This document shows positions 35,794 to 45,300 of a stretch of DNA of 64,000 nucleotides, piece by piece. Source of the DNA: Pseudomonas brassicacearum subsp. brassicacearum. GTDB lineage: Bacteria; Pseudomonadota; Gammaproteobacteria; Pseudomonadales; Pseudomonadaceae. The number at the start of each line of letters is the position of its first letter. Positions within the stretch are counted from its first letter, which is position 1. The stretch lies in contig NZ_VZPJ01000003.1 of assembly GCF_008801605.1 (NCBI RefSeq), positions 124,001-188,000 of the forward strand. Direction: 5' to 3'. The translations under genes were made by a program, and so were the position numbers. The notes beneath the pieces are model-generated. The model had not been told where the DNA came from, made no database searches, and worked only from the letters and a program-made list of their open reading frames with translations.

Positions 35794-37245
35794 ATGTCCG
35801 TCCGTCGCACCAAAATCGTCGCTACCCTTGGCCCGGCCAGTAATTCGCCGGAAGTTCTCGAACAGCTGATTCTGGCTGGCCTGGACGTTGCCCGCCTGAA
35901 TTTCTCCCACGGTACCCCCGACGAGCACAAGGCTCGTGCCAAGCTGGTGCGCGACCTCGCCGCCAAGCACGGTCGCTTCGTTGCCCTGCTGGGTGACCTG
36001 CAAGGCCCGAAGATCCGTATCGCCAAATTCGCCAACAAGCGCATCGAGCTGAAGATCGGTGACGCCTTCACCTTCTCCACCAGCCATCCGCTGACCGAAG
36101 GCAACCAGCAAGTGGTCGGCATCGACTACCCGGACCTGGTCAAGGACTGCGGCGTGGGCGACGAGCTGCTGCTCGACGACGGTCGCGTGGTGATGCGCGT
36201 CGAAACCGCCACCGCCACCGAACTGAACTGCATCGTGACCATCGGCGGCCCGCTGTCGGACCACAAAGGCATCAACCGTCGCGGTGGTGGCCTGACCGCA
36301 CCGGCCCTGACCGAAAAAGATAAGGCCGACATCAAGCTGGCCGCGGAAATGGAAGTCGACTACCTGGCCGTGTCCTTCCCGCGTGACGCCGCCGATATGG
36401 AATACGCCCGTCAACTGCGCGACGAAGCCGGCGGCACTGCCTGGCTGGTGGCCAAGATCGAACGCGCCGAAGCCGTGGCCGACGACGAAACCCTCGATGG
36501 CCTGATCAAGGCGTCCGACGCCGTGATGGTGGCCCGTGGTGACCTGGGCGTGGAAATCGGCGACGCCGAGCTGGTGGGCATCCAGAAGAAGATCATTCTG
36601 CACGCACGCCGCCATAACAAAGCGGTGATCGTCGCGACCCAGATGATGGAGTCGATGATCCAGAACCCGATGCCGACCCGCGCCGAAGTGTCCGACGTAG
36701 CCAACGCCGTGCTCGACTACACCGACGCCGTGATGCTCTCGGCCGAAAGCGCCGCCGGCCTCTACCCGCTTGAAGCGGTGCAGGCCATGGCGCGTATCTG
36801 CATCGGCGCTGAAAAGCATCCGACCAGCAAGACTTCCAGCCACCGCATCGGCAAGACCTTCGAGCGCTGTGACGAAAGCATCGCCCTGGCGACGATGTAC
36901 ACCGCCAACCACTTCCCGGGCGTGAAGGCGATCATCGCCCTGACCGAAAGTGGCTACACACCGCTGATCATGTCGCGCATTCGCTCCTCGGTGCCGATCT
37001 ACGCGTTCTCCCCGCACCGCGAAACCCAGGCTCGCGCGTCCATGTTCCGTGGCGTCTACACCGTGCCGTTCGACCCGGCCGCCCTGCAACCGGGCGAAGT
37101 CAGCCAGGCGGCGGTGGATGAACTGGTCAAGCGTGGCGTGGTGCAGACTGGCGACTGGGTCATCCTGACCAAGGGCGACAGCTACCACACCATCGGCGGC
37201 ACCAACGGGATGAAAATCCTGCACGTTGGCGACCCGATGGTCTGA
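35794..37245 (+). CDS. pykA: Pyruvate kinase
   Basis: Pyruvate kinase converts phosphoenolpyruvate and ADP to pyruvate and ATP at the end of glycolysis. The 483-residue length is typical. Visible are the N-terminal RRTKIVATLGPASNSPEVLE, the substrate-binding LNFSHG, the catalytic motif VMVARGDLGVEIGDAELVGI, the KAVIVATQMMESMIQNPMPT region and the C-terminal allosteric domain with VPIYAFSPHRETQARASMFR. GAGGAG lies before the ATG. A rho-independent terminator follows. As I recall, the synteny with the next four genes matches the pykA locus of other pseudomonads. Confidence 0.97.
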   Translation: MSVRRTKIVATLGPASNSPEVLEQLILAGLDVARLNFSHGTPDEHKARAKLVRDLAAKHGRFVALLGDLQGPKIRIAKFANKRIELKIGDAFTFSTSHPLTEGNQQVVGIDYPDLVKDCGVGDELLLDDGRVVMRVETATATELNCIVTIGGPLSDHKGINRRGGGLTAPALTEKDKADIKLAAEMEVDYLAVSFPRDAADMEYARQLRDEAGGTAWLVAKIERAEAVADDETLDGLIKASDAVMVARGDLGVEIGDAELVGIQKKIILHARRHNKAVIVATQMMESMIQNPMPTRAEVSDVANAVLDYTDAVMLSAESAAGLYPLEAVQAMARICIGAEKHPTSKTSSHRIGKTFERCDESIALATMYTANHFPGVKAIIALTESGYTPLIMSRIRSSVPIYAFSPHRETQARASMFRGVYTVPFDPAALQPGEVSQAAVDELVKRGVVQTGDWVILTKGDSYHTIGGTNGMKILHVGDPMV

Positions 37246-37265
37246 GTGACCGAGCGCTGAAAAAC

Positions 37266-37298
37266 AAAAGCCCTGCCATGTGAATGGCGGGGCTTTTT
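37266..37298 (+). terminator. Rho-independent terminator of pykA
   Basis: Stem AAAAGCCCTGCCAT (37266-37279), loop GTGA, ATGGCGGGGCTTTTT (37284-37298), with one G-T pair, followed by more T residues. Confidence 0.88.
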
Positions 37299-37338
37299 GG
37301 TTTTTGCTCTCGGAGAATGCAGTGCCTGAACTGCCGTC

Positions 37339-37431
37339 ATCGCGAGCAAGCTCGCTCCCACAATGGTTCTGTGGTGTTCCGAGACTTTCCGCTCGCCCCC
37401 AACCCCCTGTGGGAGCGAGCTTGCTCGCGAT
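37339..37431. repeat. REP pair, opposite orientation
   Basis: ATCGCGAGCAAGCTCGCTCC (left) and TGTGGGAGCGAGCTTGCTCG (right) about 45 bases apart, between the convergent pykA and enoyl-CoA hydratase genes. Confidence 0.85.
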
Positions 37432-37456
37432 AGGGCCAGTCCAGGCGCTGCAAAAC

Positions 37457-38206
37457 TCAATGCCTGTTGATAAACCCCGACAACGCCGCTACCGCCTCGG
37501 GCGAGCGCAGGCGTTGGGTGAACAGCCTGCCCTCTTCTTCGATCACCCTGAGCAGTTGCTCCCGGTCGGGCGCTTTCATCAGTTGCTTGCTGATGTTCAC
37601 CGCTTCAGCCGGCAGCGATTCGAAGCGCAACGCCACTTCCCGAGCCTTGGCCAAGGCCGCCTCGCCACTGTCCAGCGCCTCGGTGGCAATGCCCCAGGCG
37701 ACCGCCTGTTCACCACTGAAGCCCTCGCCCAACAGCAACAATTGCGCAGCCCGGGCCTGGCCCAGCAGCCGCGGCAGGATCAGGCTGGAGCCGAACTCCG
37801 GACACAGTCCCAGGTTGACGAACGGCATACGCAGCCGCGCGTCCCGGCTGACGTAGACCAGGTCGCAGTGCAGCAGCAATGTGGTGCCGATGCCCACCGC
37901 CGGCCCGGCCACGGCGGCGATCACCGGTTTGCGGCAATCGAGCAGACTGAGCATGAACTGGAACACCGGGTTATCGAGGTCGTTCGGTGGTTGTTCGAGG
38001 AAGTCGATGATGTCGTTGCCGGCGGTGAAGCAGTCACTGGAGCCGGTGAGCAGCACTGCGCGAATCTGCGGGTCGGTATCGGCCATCGCCAGGGCTTGGG
38101 CCAGTTGACTGTACATGGCCCGGGTCAGGGCGTTTTTCTTTTCCGCACGGTTCAAGCGCACCGTCAGCAGGCCGCGTTCTCGGTCGAGCAACAGGGTTTC
38201 GGTCAT
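37457..38206 (-). CDS. Enoyl-CoA hydratase/isomerase family protein
   Basis: A 249-residue crotonase-fold protein. The oxyanion-hole segments are visible: CFTAGNDIIDFLEQ and AAVAGPAVGIGTTLLLHCDL, followed by RLRMPFVNLGLCPEFGSSLI. The acidic residue in GLCPEFGSS is in the position of a catalytic Glu of the family. The substrate acyl-CoA is unknown. It lies between pykA (convergent) and the ferredoxin reductase gene (same strand, 28 bases upstream), as in the P. aeruginosa PA4330-type locus. Start ATG 38206. Confidence 0.9.
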   Translation of the reverse strand: MTETLLLDRERGLLTVRLNRAEKKNALTRAMYSQLAQALAMADTDPQIRAVLLTGSSDCFTAGNDIIDFLEQPPNDLDNPVFQFMLSLLDCRKPVIAAVAGPAVGIGTTLLLHCDLVYVSRDARLRMPFVNLGLCPEFGSSLILPRLLGQARAAQLLLLGEGFSGEQAVAWGIATEALDSGEAALAKAREVALRFESLPAEAVNISKQLMKAPDREQLLRVIEEEGRLFTQRLRSPEAVAALSGFINRH

Positions 38207-38234
38207 GGTCGGTCTCGCGTCTGAAGATCAGCGC

Positions 38235-39170
38235 TCAACCACGGGGCAGGAAGACGTCGGCCAGCAGTTGATTGCGCGGCAAGCCGGCCAGGTACAAGCG
38301 CTTGGCGAAGGCCTCGACCCGGTCGGGATGGCCGCAGAGTAAGGCCTGGGTTTGCCGCGAAACAAGCCGCAGTTGCGCCAAGGCGGACGGCGCCTCGGCC
38401 GCGGTCAGCAGCTCCACGCTGAGGTTTTGATGCTTGGCCGCCAGCGCCGCCAGGGGTTTGGCCAGGTAATGCCCGGCTCCATCATGGGCCACGTGAATAA
38501 GGCGAATCGCGCCTTGGTGATGCTGGCGCAAAGCTTCGCGCAGCAAGCCAAACAACGGCGCCAGGCCGGTGCCAGCGGCGAGCAGCCACAGCGGCCGGTC
38601 GTGCCAGTCGGGGTCGTAATGCAAGGCACCGCCACGCAGTTCGCCCAGGCGGATCGGGTCGCCGGCCTTCATCTGCCGGGCCGCCTCGATGAATTGGCCG
38701 GGCTCGCGGCAATCGAGGTGGAACTCCAGGAAACGGTCTTCCTCGGGCAGGCTCGCCAGGGAATACGGCCGGGCCACGTCACCGGCCCACAGCACCAGGT
38801 GCTGCCCGGCCTGATAACGCAGCGACCGCTCGGGGGTGATGCGCAGGCGCAGCACCTCGCCACCGAGCCAATCCACTGCAGCCACGTGAGCGGCCTGGCC
38901 GTCGCGTTGCGGGTCGAAGGTGTGGATCTGCACATCCTCGACCACCTGGCATTGGCAGGCCAGCCGCCACCCCTGGTCGCGCTGCGTCGGGCTCAGGGCG
39001 TCGGGGCGGCTGTCGCGCACATCGCCGCCCACGCACTGCACCAGGCAAGCGTGGCAGCTGCCGGCGCGACAACTGTAGGGCACCGCTACACCGGCGCCGT
39101 TCAACGCGTCCAGCAGGTTACTGCCCGCCGCCACCGTCCATTGCCGACCGGCGACTGTCAGTTCAGGCAT
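38235..39170 (-). CDS. 2Fe-2S ferredoxin / ferredoxin-NAD(P) reductase fusion
   Basis: A 311-residue electron-transfer protein. The N-terminal plant-type ferredoxin domain has C34, C39 and C42 in PYSCRAGSCHACLVQC and a fourth Cys at about 72 (RLACQC). The C-terminal FNR-like domain has the FAD motif ARPYSLASLP, and a nucleotide-binding segment LWLLAAGTGLAPLFGLLREA. It probably reduces an oxygenase or other partner with NAD(P)H. The ATG at 39170 overlaps the stop of the diguanylate cyclase gene (8 bases), so the two are coupled; the partner enzyme is unknown. Confidence 0.9.
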   Translation of the reverse strand: MPELTVAGRQWTVAAGSNLLDALNGAGVAVPYSCRAGSCHACLVQCVGGDVRDSRPDALSPTQRDQGWRLACQCQVVEDVQIHTFDPQRDGQAAHVAAVDWLGGEVLRLRITPERSLRYQAGQHLVLWAGDVARPYSLASLPEEDRFLEFHLDCREPGQFIEAARQMKAGDPIRLGELRGGALHYDPDWHDRPLWLLAAGTGLAPLFGLLREALRQHHQGAIRLIHVAHDGAGHYLAKPLAALAAKHQNLSVELLTAAEAPSALAQLRLVSRQTQALLCGHPDRVEAFAKRLYLAGLPRNQLLADVFLPRG

Positions 39171-40284
39171 CGGTGTTCTCCCAGCCGGCAGCGCACCGAT
39201 TGCGGCCGTCTCGCTTGGCACGGTACAGGGCCTGGTCGGCACGCTGCAACGCGTTGTCCAGGTCATCCCCCATTTCCAGCATCGTCATGCCCGCCGACAA
39301 GCTGAGGGCGCCGACCTGCAGACCGATCAGCTCGACTTCAGTGAACGCCAGCCGCAGCCGCTCGCAGCAGGCCGTCAGGCGCTGGGGGTCGCAGGCGGGC
39401 AGCAGCATGACAAATTCCTCGCCGCCATAACGGGCCAATACATCGCCCTCGCGCAGGCACGCGGTGGCGACCGCGGCAAAGGCCTGCAGCACCTGGTCGC
39501 CCGCAGCGTGGCCGTGCAGGTCGTTGATGCGCTTGAAATGGTCGAGATCGATCAGGGCCAGGCCATGGGCGATGCCGGGCCTGAGGGTGTTGAGCTCGCG
39601 GGAAGCGAGGCGCAGGAAGTGCCGGCGATTGAACAGCCCGGTCAGCTCATCGGTGGCCACCAGGTCTTCGAGCTGGCGCATCATCCCGCGCAAGGTGTCC
39701 TGGTGCGCCTGCAAGGCAAACCGCCGCTGGCGCATGCGCTGGCGTGATATCTGGACGTAGCGGGCGTAAAACACCAGCCACACCAGCACGAGAAACAGCA
39801 CGGCCACCTGCAACCCGGCCAAGGTGGGATCGGGCAGCCTGAAGAAGTAACCGTCCCATAGGGTAATCGCAGTGAAGCTGATGAACACCAGCGACGCGCA
39901 GCGCACAAAGGCCCGGCGCGACAGGTGGAACAGCCCGAACAACAGGATCAATACATAAAACACCAGGAACACGCCCCGGGCCTGGTCCAGGTGCGCCATC
40001 ATCCAGGTCTGCCAGCCCAGGCCGATCAGCACCTGCGCTTCGGTGAGGCTGGGGTCGGCGAAGCGCAGGTTACGGTCGGTGATAAACAGCGCGAACAACC
40101 CGGCCTGGCACAGCACGACCAACACGCTGCCGATGATGACACCGCGCAACGAATCGAGGTAATGACCACTGAAAAATGCCAGCCACAACAAAACCAGTGC
40201 CAGCGCGTACGTCGCGGCCGCCAAAGCGAAGCGTTTCAGCAAAAGACGTTGAATGGCGTTATGGGTCAATCGTTGACTCACCAT
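39163..40284 (-). CDS. sadC: SadC-like membrane diguanylate cyclase
   Basis: A 373-residue protein with about six transmembrane segments in the first 190 residues, a short coiled linker (YVQISRQRMRQRRFALQAHQ) and a C-terminal GGDEF domain. The active site is GGEEF at about 287-291, and an inhibitory I-site RxxD (REGD) is present exactly five residues upstream, so an active, product-inhibited cyclase is predicted. P. aeruginosa SadC (PA4332), in the same position next to a fumarase gene, represses swarming and promotes surface attachment. The start at ATG 40284 gives MVSQRLTHNAIQRLLLKRFA; no good ribosome-binding site is visible, so the start is uncertain. The longer ORF to 40365 is possible. 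Confidence 0.88.
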   Translation of the reverse strand: MVSQRLTHNAIQRLLLKRFALAAATYALALVLLWLAFFSGHYLDSLRGVIIGSVLVVLCQAGLFALFITDRNLRFADPSLTEAQVLIGLGWQTWMMAHLDQARGVFLVFYVLILLFGLFHLSRRAFVRCASLVFISFTAITLWDGYFFRLPDPTLAGLQVAVLFLVLVWLVFYARYVQISRQRMRQRRFALQAHQDTLRGMMRQLEDLVATDELTGLFNRRHFLRLASRELNTLRPGIAHGLALIDLDHFKRINDLHGHAAGDQVLQAFAAVATACLREGDVLARYGGEEFVMLLPACDPQRLTACCERLRLAFTEVELIGLQVGALSLSAGMTMLEMGDDLDNALQRADQALYRAKRDGRNRCAAGWENTDA

Positions 40285-40457
40285 GGGAAAGGAAACTGAC
40301 AGGAGGCGTCCTACGCTACAGGCCAGACGCCACTTTAGTGGCGTGTAGGACAAATGACCATTCAATTCTGGAGCAGAAAAATGGCGTCAAAGCAATGGCC
40401 TATATTGACGCAGTGGTTTGGTGCCTGACACGTCACCTGTGCACCGCTCTGTTGGGC

Positions 40458-40500
40458 TGTGGGAGCAAAGCTTCTGTGGGAGCAAGGCTTGCTCCCACAG
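40458..40500. repeat. REP-type hairpin upstream of fumarase
   Basis: CTGTGGGAGCAAGGCTTGCTCCCACAG (40474-40500) is a perfect hairpin, preceded by a half copy starting at 40458. It lies in the 363-base gap 40285-40647 between divergent sadC and fumarase genes. Confidence 0.8.
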
Positions 40501-40516
40501 GGGGGCTAGCCTGCGA

Positions 40517-40620
40517 TATACTGCCGCGCCTTTTTAGCGTCGCGCCAGCATGCCCGGCGTGCCTTATAGAGGTGCCGCCCGTCGACCGATGCACCCAGCG
40601 GCCGGCACCTTATTGAATGT
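40517..40620 (+). promoter_or_regulatory. Putative fumarase promoter and leader hairpin
   Basis: TATACT at 40517-40522 is a good -10 box; no matching -35 is clear. The leader contains an 8-bp inverted repeat AGGTGCCG (40570-40577) and CGGCACCT (40613-40620) that would fold in the 5' untranslated region 28 bases before the start codon. Confidence 0.4.
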
Positions 40621-40647
40621 TCCCGTCTTTAGAGAGGAGCGCGACTC

Positions 40648-42171
40648 ATGACCGTGATCAAGCAAGATGACCTGATACAGAGCGTTGCCGACGCCCTGCA
40701 GTTCATTTCCTACTACCACCCCGTGGATTTCATCCAGGCGATGCACGAGGCCTACCTGCGCGAAGAATCGCCGGCAGCCCGCGACTCCATGGCGCAGATC
40801 CTGATCAACTCGCGCATGTGCGCCACCGGCCATCGGCCGATCTGCCAGGACACCGGCATCGTGACCGTGTTCGTGCGCGTGGGCATGGACGTGCGTTGGG
40901 ATGGCGCGACCATGAGCCTGGACGACATGATCAACGAGGGCGTGCGTCGCGCCTACAACCTGCCGGAAAACGTCCTGCGTGCTTCCATCCTCGCCGACCC
41001 GGCAGGCGCACGTAAAAACACCAAGGACAACACCCCGGCGGTCATCCACTACTCCATCGTCCCGGGCAACACCGTGGAAGTGGACGTGGCGGCCAAAGGC
41101 GGCGGCTCCGAGAACAAGTCGAAGATGGCCATGCTCAACCCGTCCGACTCCATCGTCGACTGGGTGCTGAAAACCGTTCCGACCATGGGTGCCGGCTGGT
41201 GCCCACCGGGCATGCTCGGTATCGGCATCGGCGGCACCGCCGAGAAAGCCGCGGTCATGGCCAAGGAAGTGTTGATGGAATCCATCGACATCCATGAGCT
41301 CAAGGCTCGCGGCCCGCAGAACCGTATCGAAGAGATGCGCCTGGAGCTGTTCGAGAAGGTCAACCAACTGGGCATCGGCGCCCAGGGCCTGGGTGGCCTG
41401 ACCACCGTGCTCGACGTGAAGATCATGGACTACCCGACCCACGCCGCCTCCCTGCCGGTGTGTATGATCCCCAACTGCGCCGCCACCCGTCACGCCCACT
41501 TCGTGCTCGACGGCAGCGGCCCGGCGTCGCTGGAAGCGCCACCGCTGGACGCCTACCCGGAAATCGTCTGGGAAGCCGGCCCGTCGGCCCGTCGCGTCAA
41601 TCTCGACACCCTGACTCCGGAGGACGTGCAGAGCTGGAAACCGGGCGAAACCGTGCTGCTCAACGGCAAGATGCTCACCGGTCGCGATGCCGCGCACAAG
41701 CGCATGGTCGAGATGCTTAACAAGGGTGAAACCTTGCCGGTGGACCTCAAGGGCCGCTTCATCTACTACGTCGGCCCGGTCGACCCGGTAGGCGACGAAG
41801 TCGTCGGTCCGGCCGGCCCGACCACGGCCACGCGGATGGACAAGTTCACCCGCCAGATCCTCGAGCAGACCGGCCTGTTGGGCATGATCGGCAAATCCGA
41901 GCGCGGCCCGACCGCTATCGAAGCGATCAAGGACAACAAGGCTGTATACCTCATGGCCGTCGGCGGCGCCGCTTACCTGGTGGCCCAGGCGATCAAGAAA
42001 TCCAAGGTCCTGGCGTTCGCCGAACTGGGCATGGAAGCGATCTACGAGTTCGAGGTCAAGGACATGCCGGTGACCGTCGCCGTGGACAGCAAAGGCGAGT
42101 CGGTGCACATCACAGGCCCAGCGATCTGGCAGCAGAAGATCAGCGAAAGCCTGGCGGTGGAAGTGCAGTAA
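40648..42171 (+). CDS. Class I (iron-sulfur) fumarate hydratase
   Basis: Fumarase converts fumarate to L-malate in the TCA cycle. The 507-residue single chain has the class I N-terminal domain with 4Fe-4S cysteine motifs RPICQDTGIVTVFV, MGAGWCPPGMLGIGIGGTAE and MIPNCAATRHAHF, and the C-terminal swivelling domain with MDKFTRQILEQTGLLGMIGK and GGAAYLVAQAIKKSKVLAFA. The ATG has GAGAGGAG upstream. Homologues next to SadC in pseudomonads are annotated fumarase (PA4333 type). Its terminator is followed directly by the TcB/TcC locus, so the toxin genes appear inserted next to this core gene. Confidence 0.96.
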   Translation: MTVIKQDDLIQSVADALQFISYYHPVDFIQAMHEAYLREESPAARDSMAQILINSRMCATGHRPICQDTGIVTVFVRVGMDVRWDGATMSLDDMINEGVRRAYNLPENVLRASILADPAGARKNTKDNTPAVIHYSIVPGNTVEVDVAAKGGGSENKSKMAMLNPSDSIVDWVLKTVPTMGAGWCPPGMLGIGIGGTAEKAAVMAKEVLMESIDIHELKARGPQNRIEEMRLELFEKVNQLGIGAQGLGGLTTVLDVKIMDYPTHAASLPVCMIPNCAATRHAHFVLDGSGPASLEAPPLDAYPEIVWEAGPSARRVNLDTLTPEDVQSWKPGETVLLNGKMLTGRDAAHKRMVEMLNKGETLPVDLKGRFIYYVGPVDPVGDEVVGPAGPTTATRMDKFTRQILEQTGLLGMIGKSERGPTAIEAIKDNKAVYLMAVGGAAYLVAQAIKKSKVLAFAELGMEAIYEFEVKDMPVTVAVDSKGESVHITGPAIWQQKISESLAVEVQ

Positions 42172-42193
42172 CCCGCACGCAAGCGTTGTGACG

Positions 42194-42227
42194 AAGGCCG
42201 GTGAGCGACAAGCCCACCGGCCTTTTT
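42194..42227 (+). terminator. Rho-independent terminator of fumarase
   Basis: A 10-bp stem AAGGCCGGTG (42194-42203) with CACCGGCCTT (42215-42224), then a T run. It separates fumarase from the TcB gene promoter region. Confidence 0.9.
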
Positions 42228-42286
42228 CATGTCTCAACCAAAAACCTGTGGGAGCGAGCACAGCCATTCATCGGCTGCACCCACCC

Positions 42287-42306
42287 ACCTGTCAGATCTG
42301 ACAGGT
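42287..42306 (+). promoter_or_regulatory. Perfect 20-bp lux-box-like palindrome upstream of TcB
   Basis: ACCTGTCAGATCTGACAGGT is a perfect palindrome and 16 of 20 identical to the Vibrio fischeri lux box ACCTGTAGGATCGTACAGGT. It lies 77 bases before the TcB ATG and 60 bases after the fumarase terminator. A TGGCAT at 42325-42330 is a weak -10 at the right spacing. A REP half-copy (42247-42260) lies just upstream. Confidence 0.7.
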
Positions 42307-42383
42307 TACACCCCTGCTCTCTCTTGGCATCCTCACCCTGGCCGGGGATCAACCCTGGCGCGGATCAAAGGGATGAACCTTCA

Positions 42384-45300
42384 ATGGCAGAGCAAGCCCC
42401 CCTCCAGATCATCACGCCCACCATTGCCGGCGGCGCGTCAATCGCGACCCTCGGCAACAGCCTCGGCCCGGTAGGCACAAGGGGCGCCGCCTCGTTCGAG
42501 TTGCCGCTGCCCGTGTCGAGCGCCCGGCATCTGACGCCGGACCTGGCTCTGCAATACAACAGCCAAAACGGCAATGGCCTGTTCGGCATCGGCATGCAGT
42601 TGTCGGTCCCCAGCATCAGCCGCAAGACCAGTAATGGCGTCCCGCACTACGGGGAAGACGACGTCATGGTCGGCCCCGATGGGGTGGATCGCTGGCCAGA
42701 TCTTGAGCGGCAGACCAGCCGCAAGATGGGCGAGCGTATTTTCGCGGTGGTGCGCTATTACCCGAGGGTCGAGAGCACCTTCGACATTTATGAACTCTGG
42801 ACCTCCATCGATGGCCATCCGTTCTGGCGAGTACAGGGCAGCAACGGCCACGTGTATTGCTATGGGAAAAGCACGACGTCACGTATTGCCGACCCGCAGG
42901 TCCCGTCGCGCATTGCCCAATGGCTGCTGCTGGAAGAAGTCAGCCCGCTGGGCGAGCACATCTATTACGAGTACAAGGCCGACCCCTGTCCCCCTGACGG
43001 CCCCCACGACTATAGCGCCCAGCGTTACCTGCAACGGTTGTGTTATGGCAACGCCACGGCCAGCGAAACCTTGTATTGCTTTGAAGTTGAAGATCCGACC
43101 GAACTGGCCTGGCACTTTCACCTGATATTCGATTACGGCCAACGCCCCCTCGAACTCGAGGAAAAACCCGCCTGGACCGCCCTCGACGAAAACGCCTGGC
43201 AACTACGCAGCGATCCTATCCACGCTTACCGGTACGGCTTCGAGGTGGGCACCCGGCGCCTGTGCCATCAGGTGCTGATGTTTCACCAATTCCCTGCCGG
43301 AGCCGACAACGAACCCGCGCTGCTGCGTCGGTTGCTGTTGGAATACACCCCGACCGAGTTGGGCTACAGCCTGTTGACCGCCGCCCATTATCAAGACTGG
43401 AATGCCGAGGGTCGGGTCGGATACAGCCCTCCGGTGGAACTCCGATACACCGACTTCGAGCCGAACCTTGAGCCAGCGGAATTTTTTGCCTTGGAAACCA
43501 TGCCCGCCCTGGAAGACGGTCGTCGCTACCAGTGTGTCGACCTCTACGGCGAAGGCATTCCGGGTTTCTTGTGCCGCCATGCCGATAGTTGGTACTACCG
43601 CGAGCCTGAGCGCGGCGAGAGCGAAGATCATGACGAAATCAGCTATGGTCCCTGGTCAATGCTGCCCAGCATCCCGATCGCCACCGATAACTCGGCGGTG
43701 ATGCAGATACTGACGGACCTCACCGGCAGCGGTCGTCTCAATTGGGTCATCGCCCAACCCGGCATGAGTGGCTTTTATACCCTCAACCCCGACCGCAGTT
43801 GGTCGACCTTTACCGACTTCAAGCGCTTCCCCAGCGAATTCCTGCATCCCGCCGCCCAACTGGGCGACTTGTCCGGCGACGGCTTGCGCTCATTGGCCCT
43901 GATCGGCCCGAAAAGCGTGCGGCTCTACGCCAATCTGCGGGAAGAGGGTTTCGCCCCCGGCGTGGACGTTCCCCATGAACCGGACAGCGACCTGCCCCTG
44001 TTCAGCGACGTGCGCAGCGAGTTGGTGTTGTTTGGCAATATGCTCGGCAGCGACAGCACCGAGCTGTGCCGTATTCGCTGCAATGAAATCAAGTGTTGGC
44101 CGAACCTGGGCCATGGACATTTCGGGGAGGGCTTCGTCGTGAGTGCCCTACCCTTCACCTATAGCGAGTTCGATGCCGAGCGGGTGCGGATCGCCGATCT
44201 GGATGGCTCCGGGGCACCTGCGTTGATTTATCTGCAAAGCGATTGTTTCGAGATCTACTTCAACCGCGGCGGCAATGGCTTGGAGCAAACACCCCTGCGG
44301 GTCCAGTGGCCCGACGGCCTGCGCTATGACCGCCTCTGCCAAGTCACCCTGGCCGATCTGCAAGGCTTGGGTTGTGCCAGCTTGATCCTGAGTGTTCCCC
44401 ATCACACGCCGGATCTGAAACCGCGCCATTGGCGCTACGACTTCGTCGCGACACGGCCCTACCTGCTCAGCGCCACGAACAACAACATGGGCTGCAGCAG
44501 TAGCCTGGCCTACCGCAGCAGCGCGCAGTTCTGGCTGGACGAAAAACAGCAGATCCTGAAACGCTCCCAGCCGCCGGTCTGCCATCTACCCATGGCTTTG
44601 CCGCTGGTAGCCAGCCAGCAACAATTGGACGAAATCACTGGAAATTGCCTGACCCAGCGCTTCACGTATTTCGAGGGCGACTACGACAGCTTTCAGCGAG
44701 AATTCCGAGGCTTCGCCCGGCTGTATCAGCTCGACAGCGAAACCCCCGCTGCAGACTTGGACAGCGGTTTTACCGCGCCGGCACTGGTCAAGACCTGGTT
44801 TCACACCGGTCGTAGCGTCGACCAGCCCCTCAAGGATTGTTTCGAAGCCGACAACGACGCGCCAGTGCTGGGCCCAACATTGCTGACTCGTTTCCACGAA
44901 CAGGACGGAGCCGACCAGATCATCACGCCCGACCCCGAGACCGCCCGGGAAATGGCCTACGCCTTGGCTGGCCATGTATTGCGCAGCGAGACCCACCACG
45001 CCGAATCCATCGCCATGCTCCAACCCTACACCGTGACGCAACAACGCTACCTGTTGCGTCAACCTCATGCGGGCCATAAAAGCTTATTGGTACTGGCACT
45101 GGAAACAGTCAGCCTTCAATACGATGGGTTTATCAACGACCCACAAGCCCAGCACGGCATCTCCCTGAATTGGAATCACTACGGCCAGCCGGTGCACAGT
45201 TTCGTCGTTCATTACGCCCGACGCCTGATCGCAAATGATAATCCCCCCTTCGAAGACGAAGACGAGAACACTTGGTGGCGCGATGCCCATGACGATCAGC

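Noticed and set aside
35695..37224. A 509-residue open frame on the minus strand
   Set aside because: It is antisense to pykA, whose protein matches a known family along its whole length. Such mirror frames are common in high-GC DNA.
40564..42267. A 567-residue open frame on the minus strand
   Set aside because: It is antisense to the fumarase gene and has an Arg/His/Val-rich composition typical of shadow frames.
42201..42383. An N-terminal extension of TcB by 61 residues
   Set aside because: It would begin inside the fumarase terminator and run through the lux-box-like site. Family similarity starts at the ATG at 42384.
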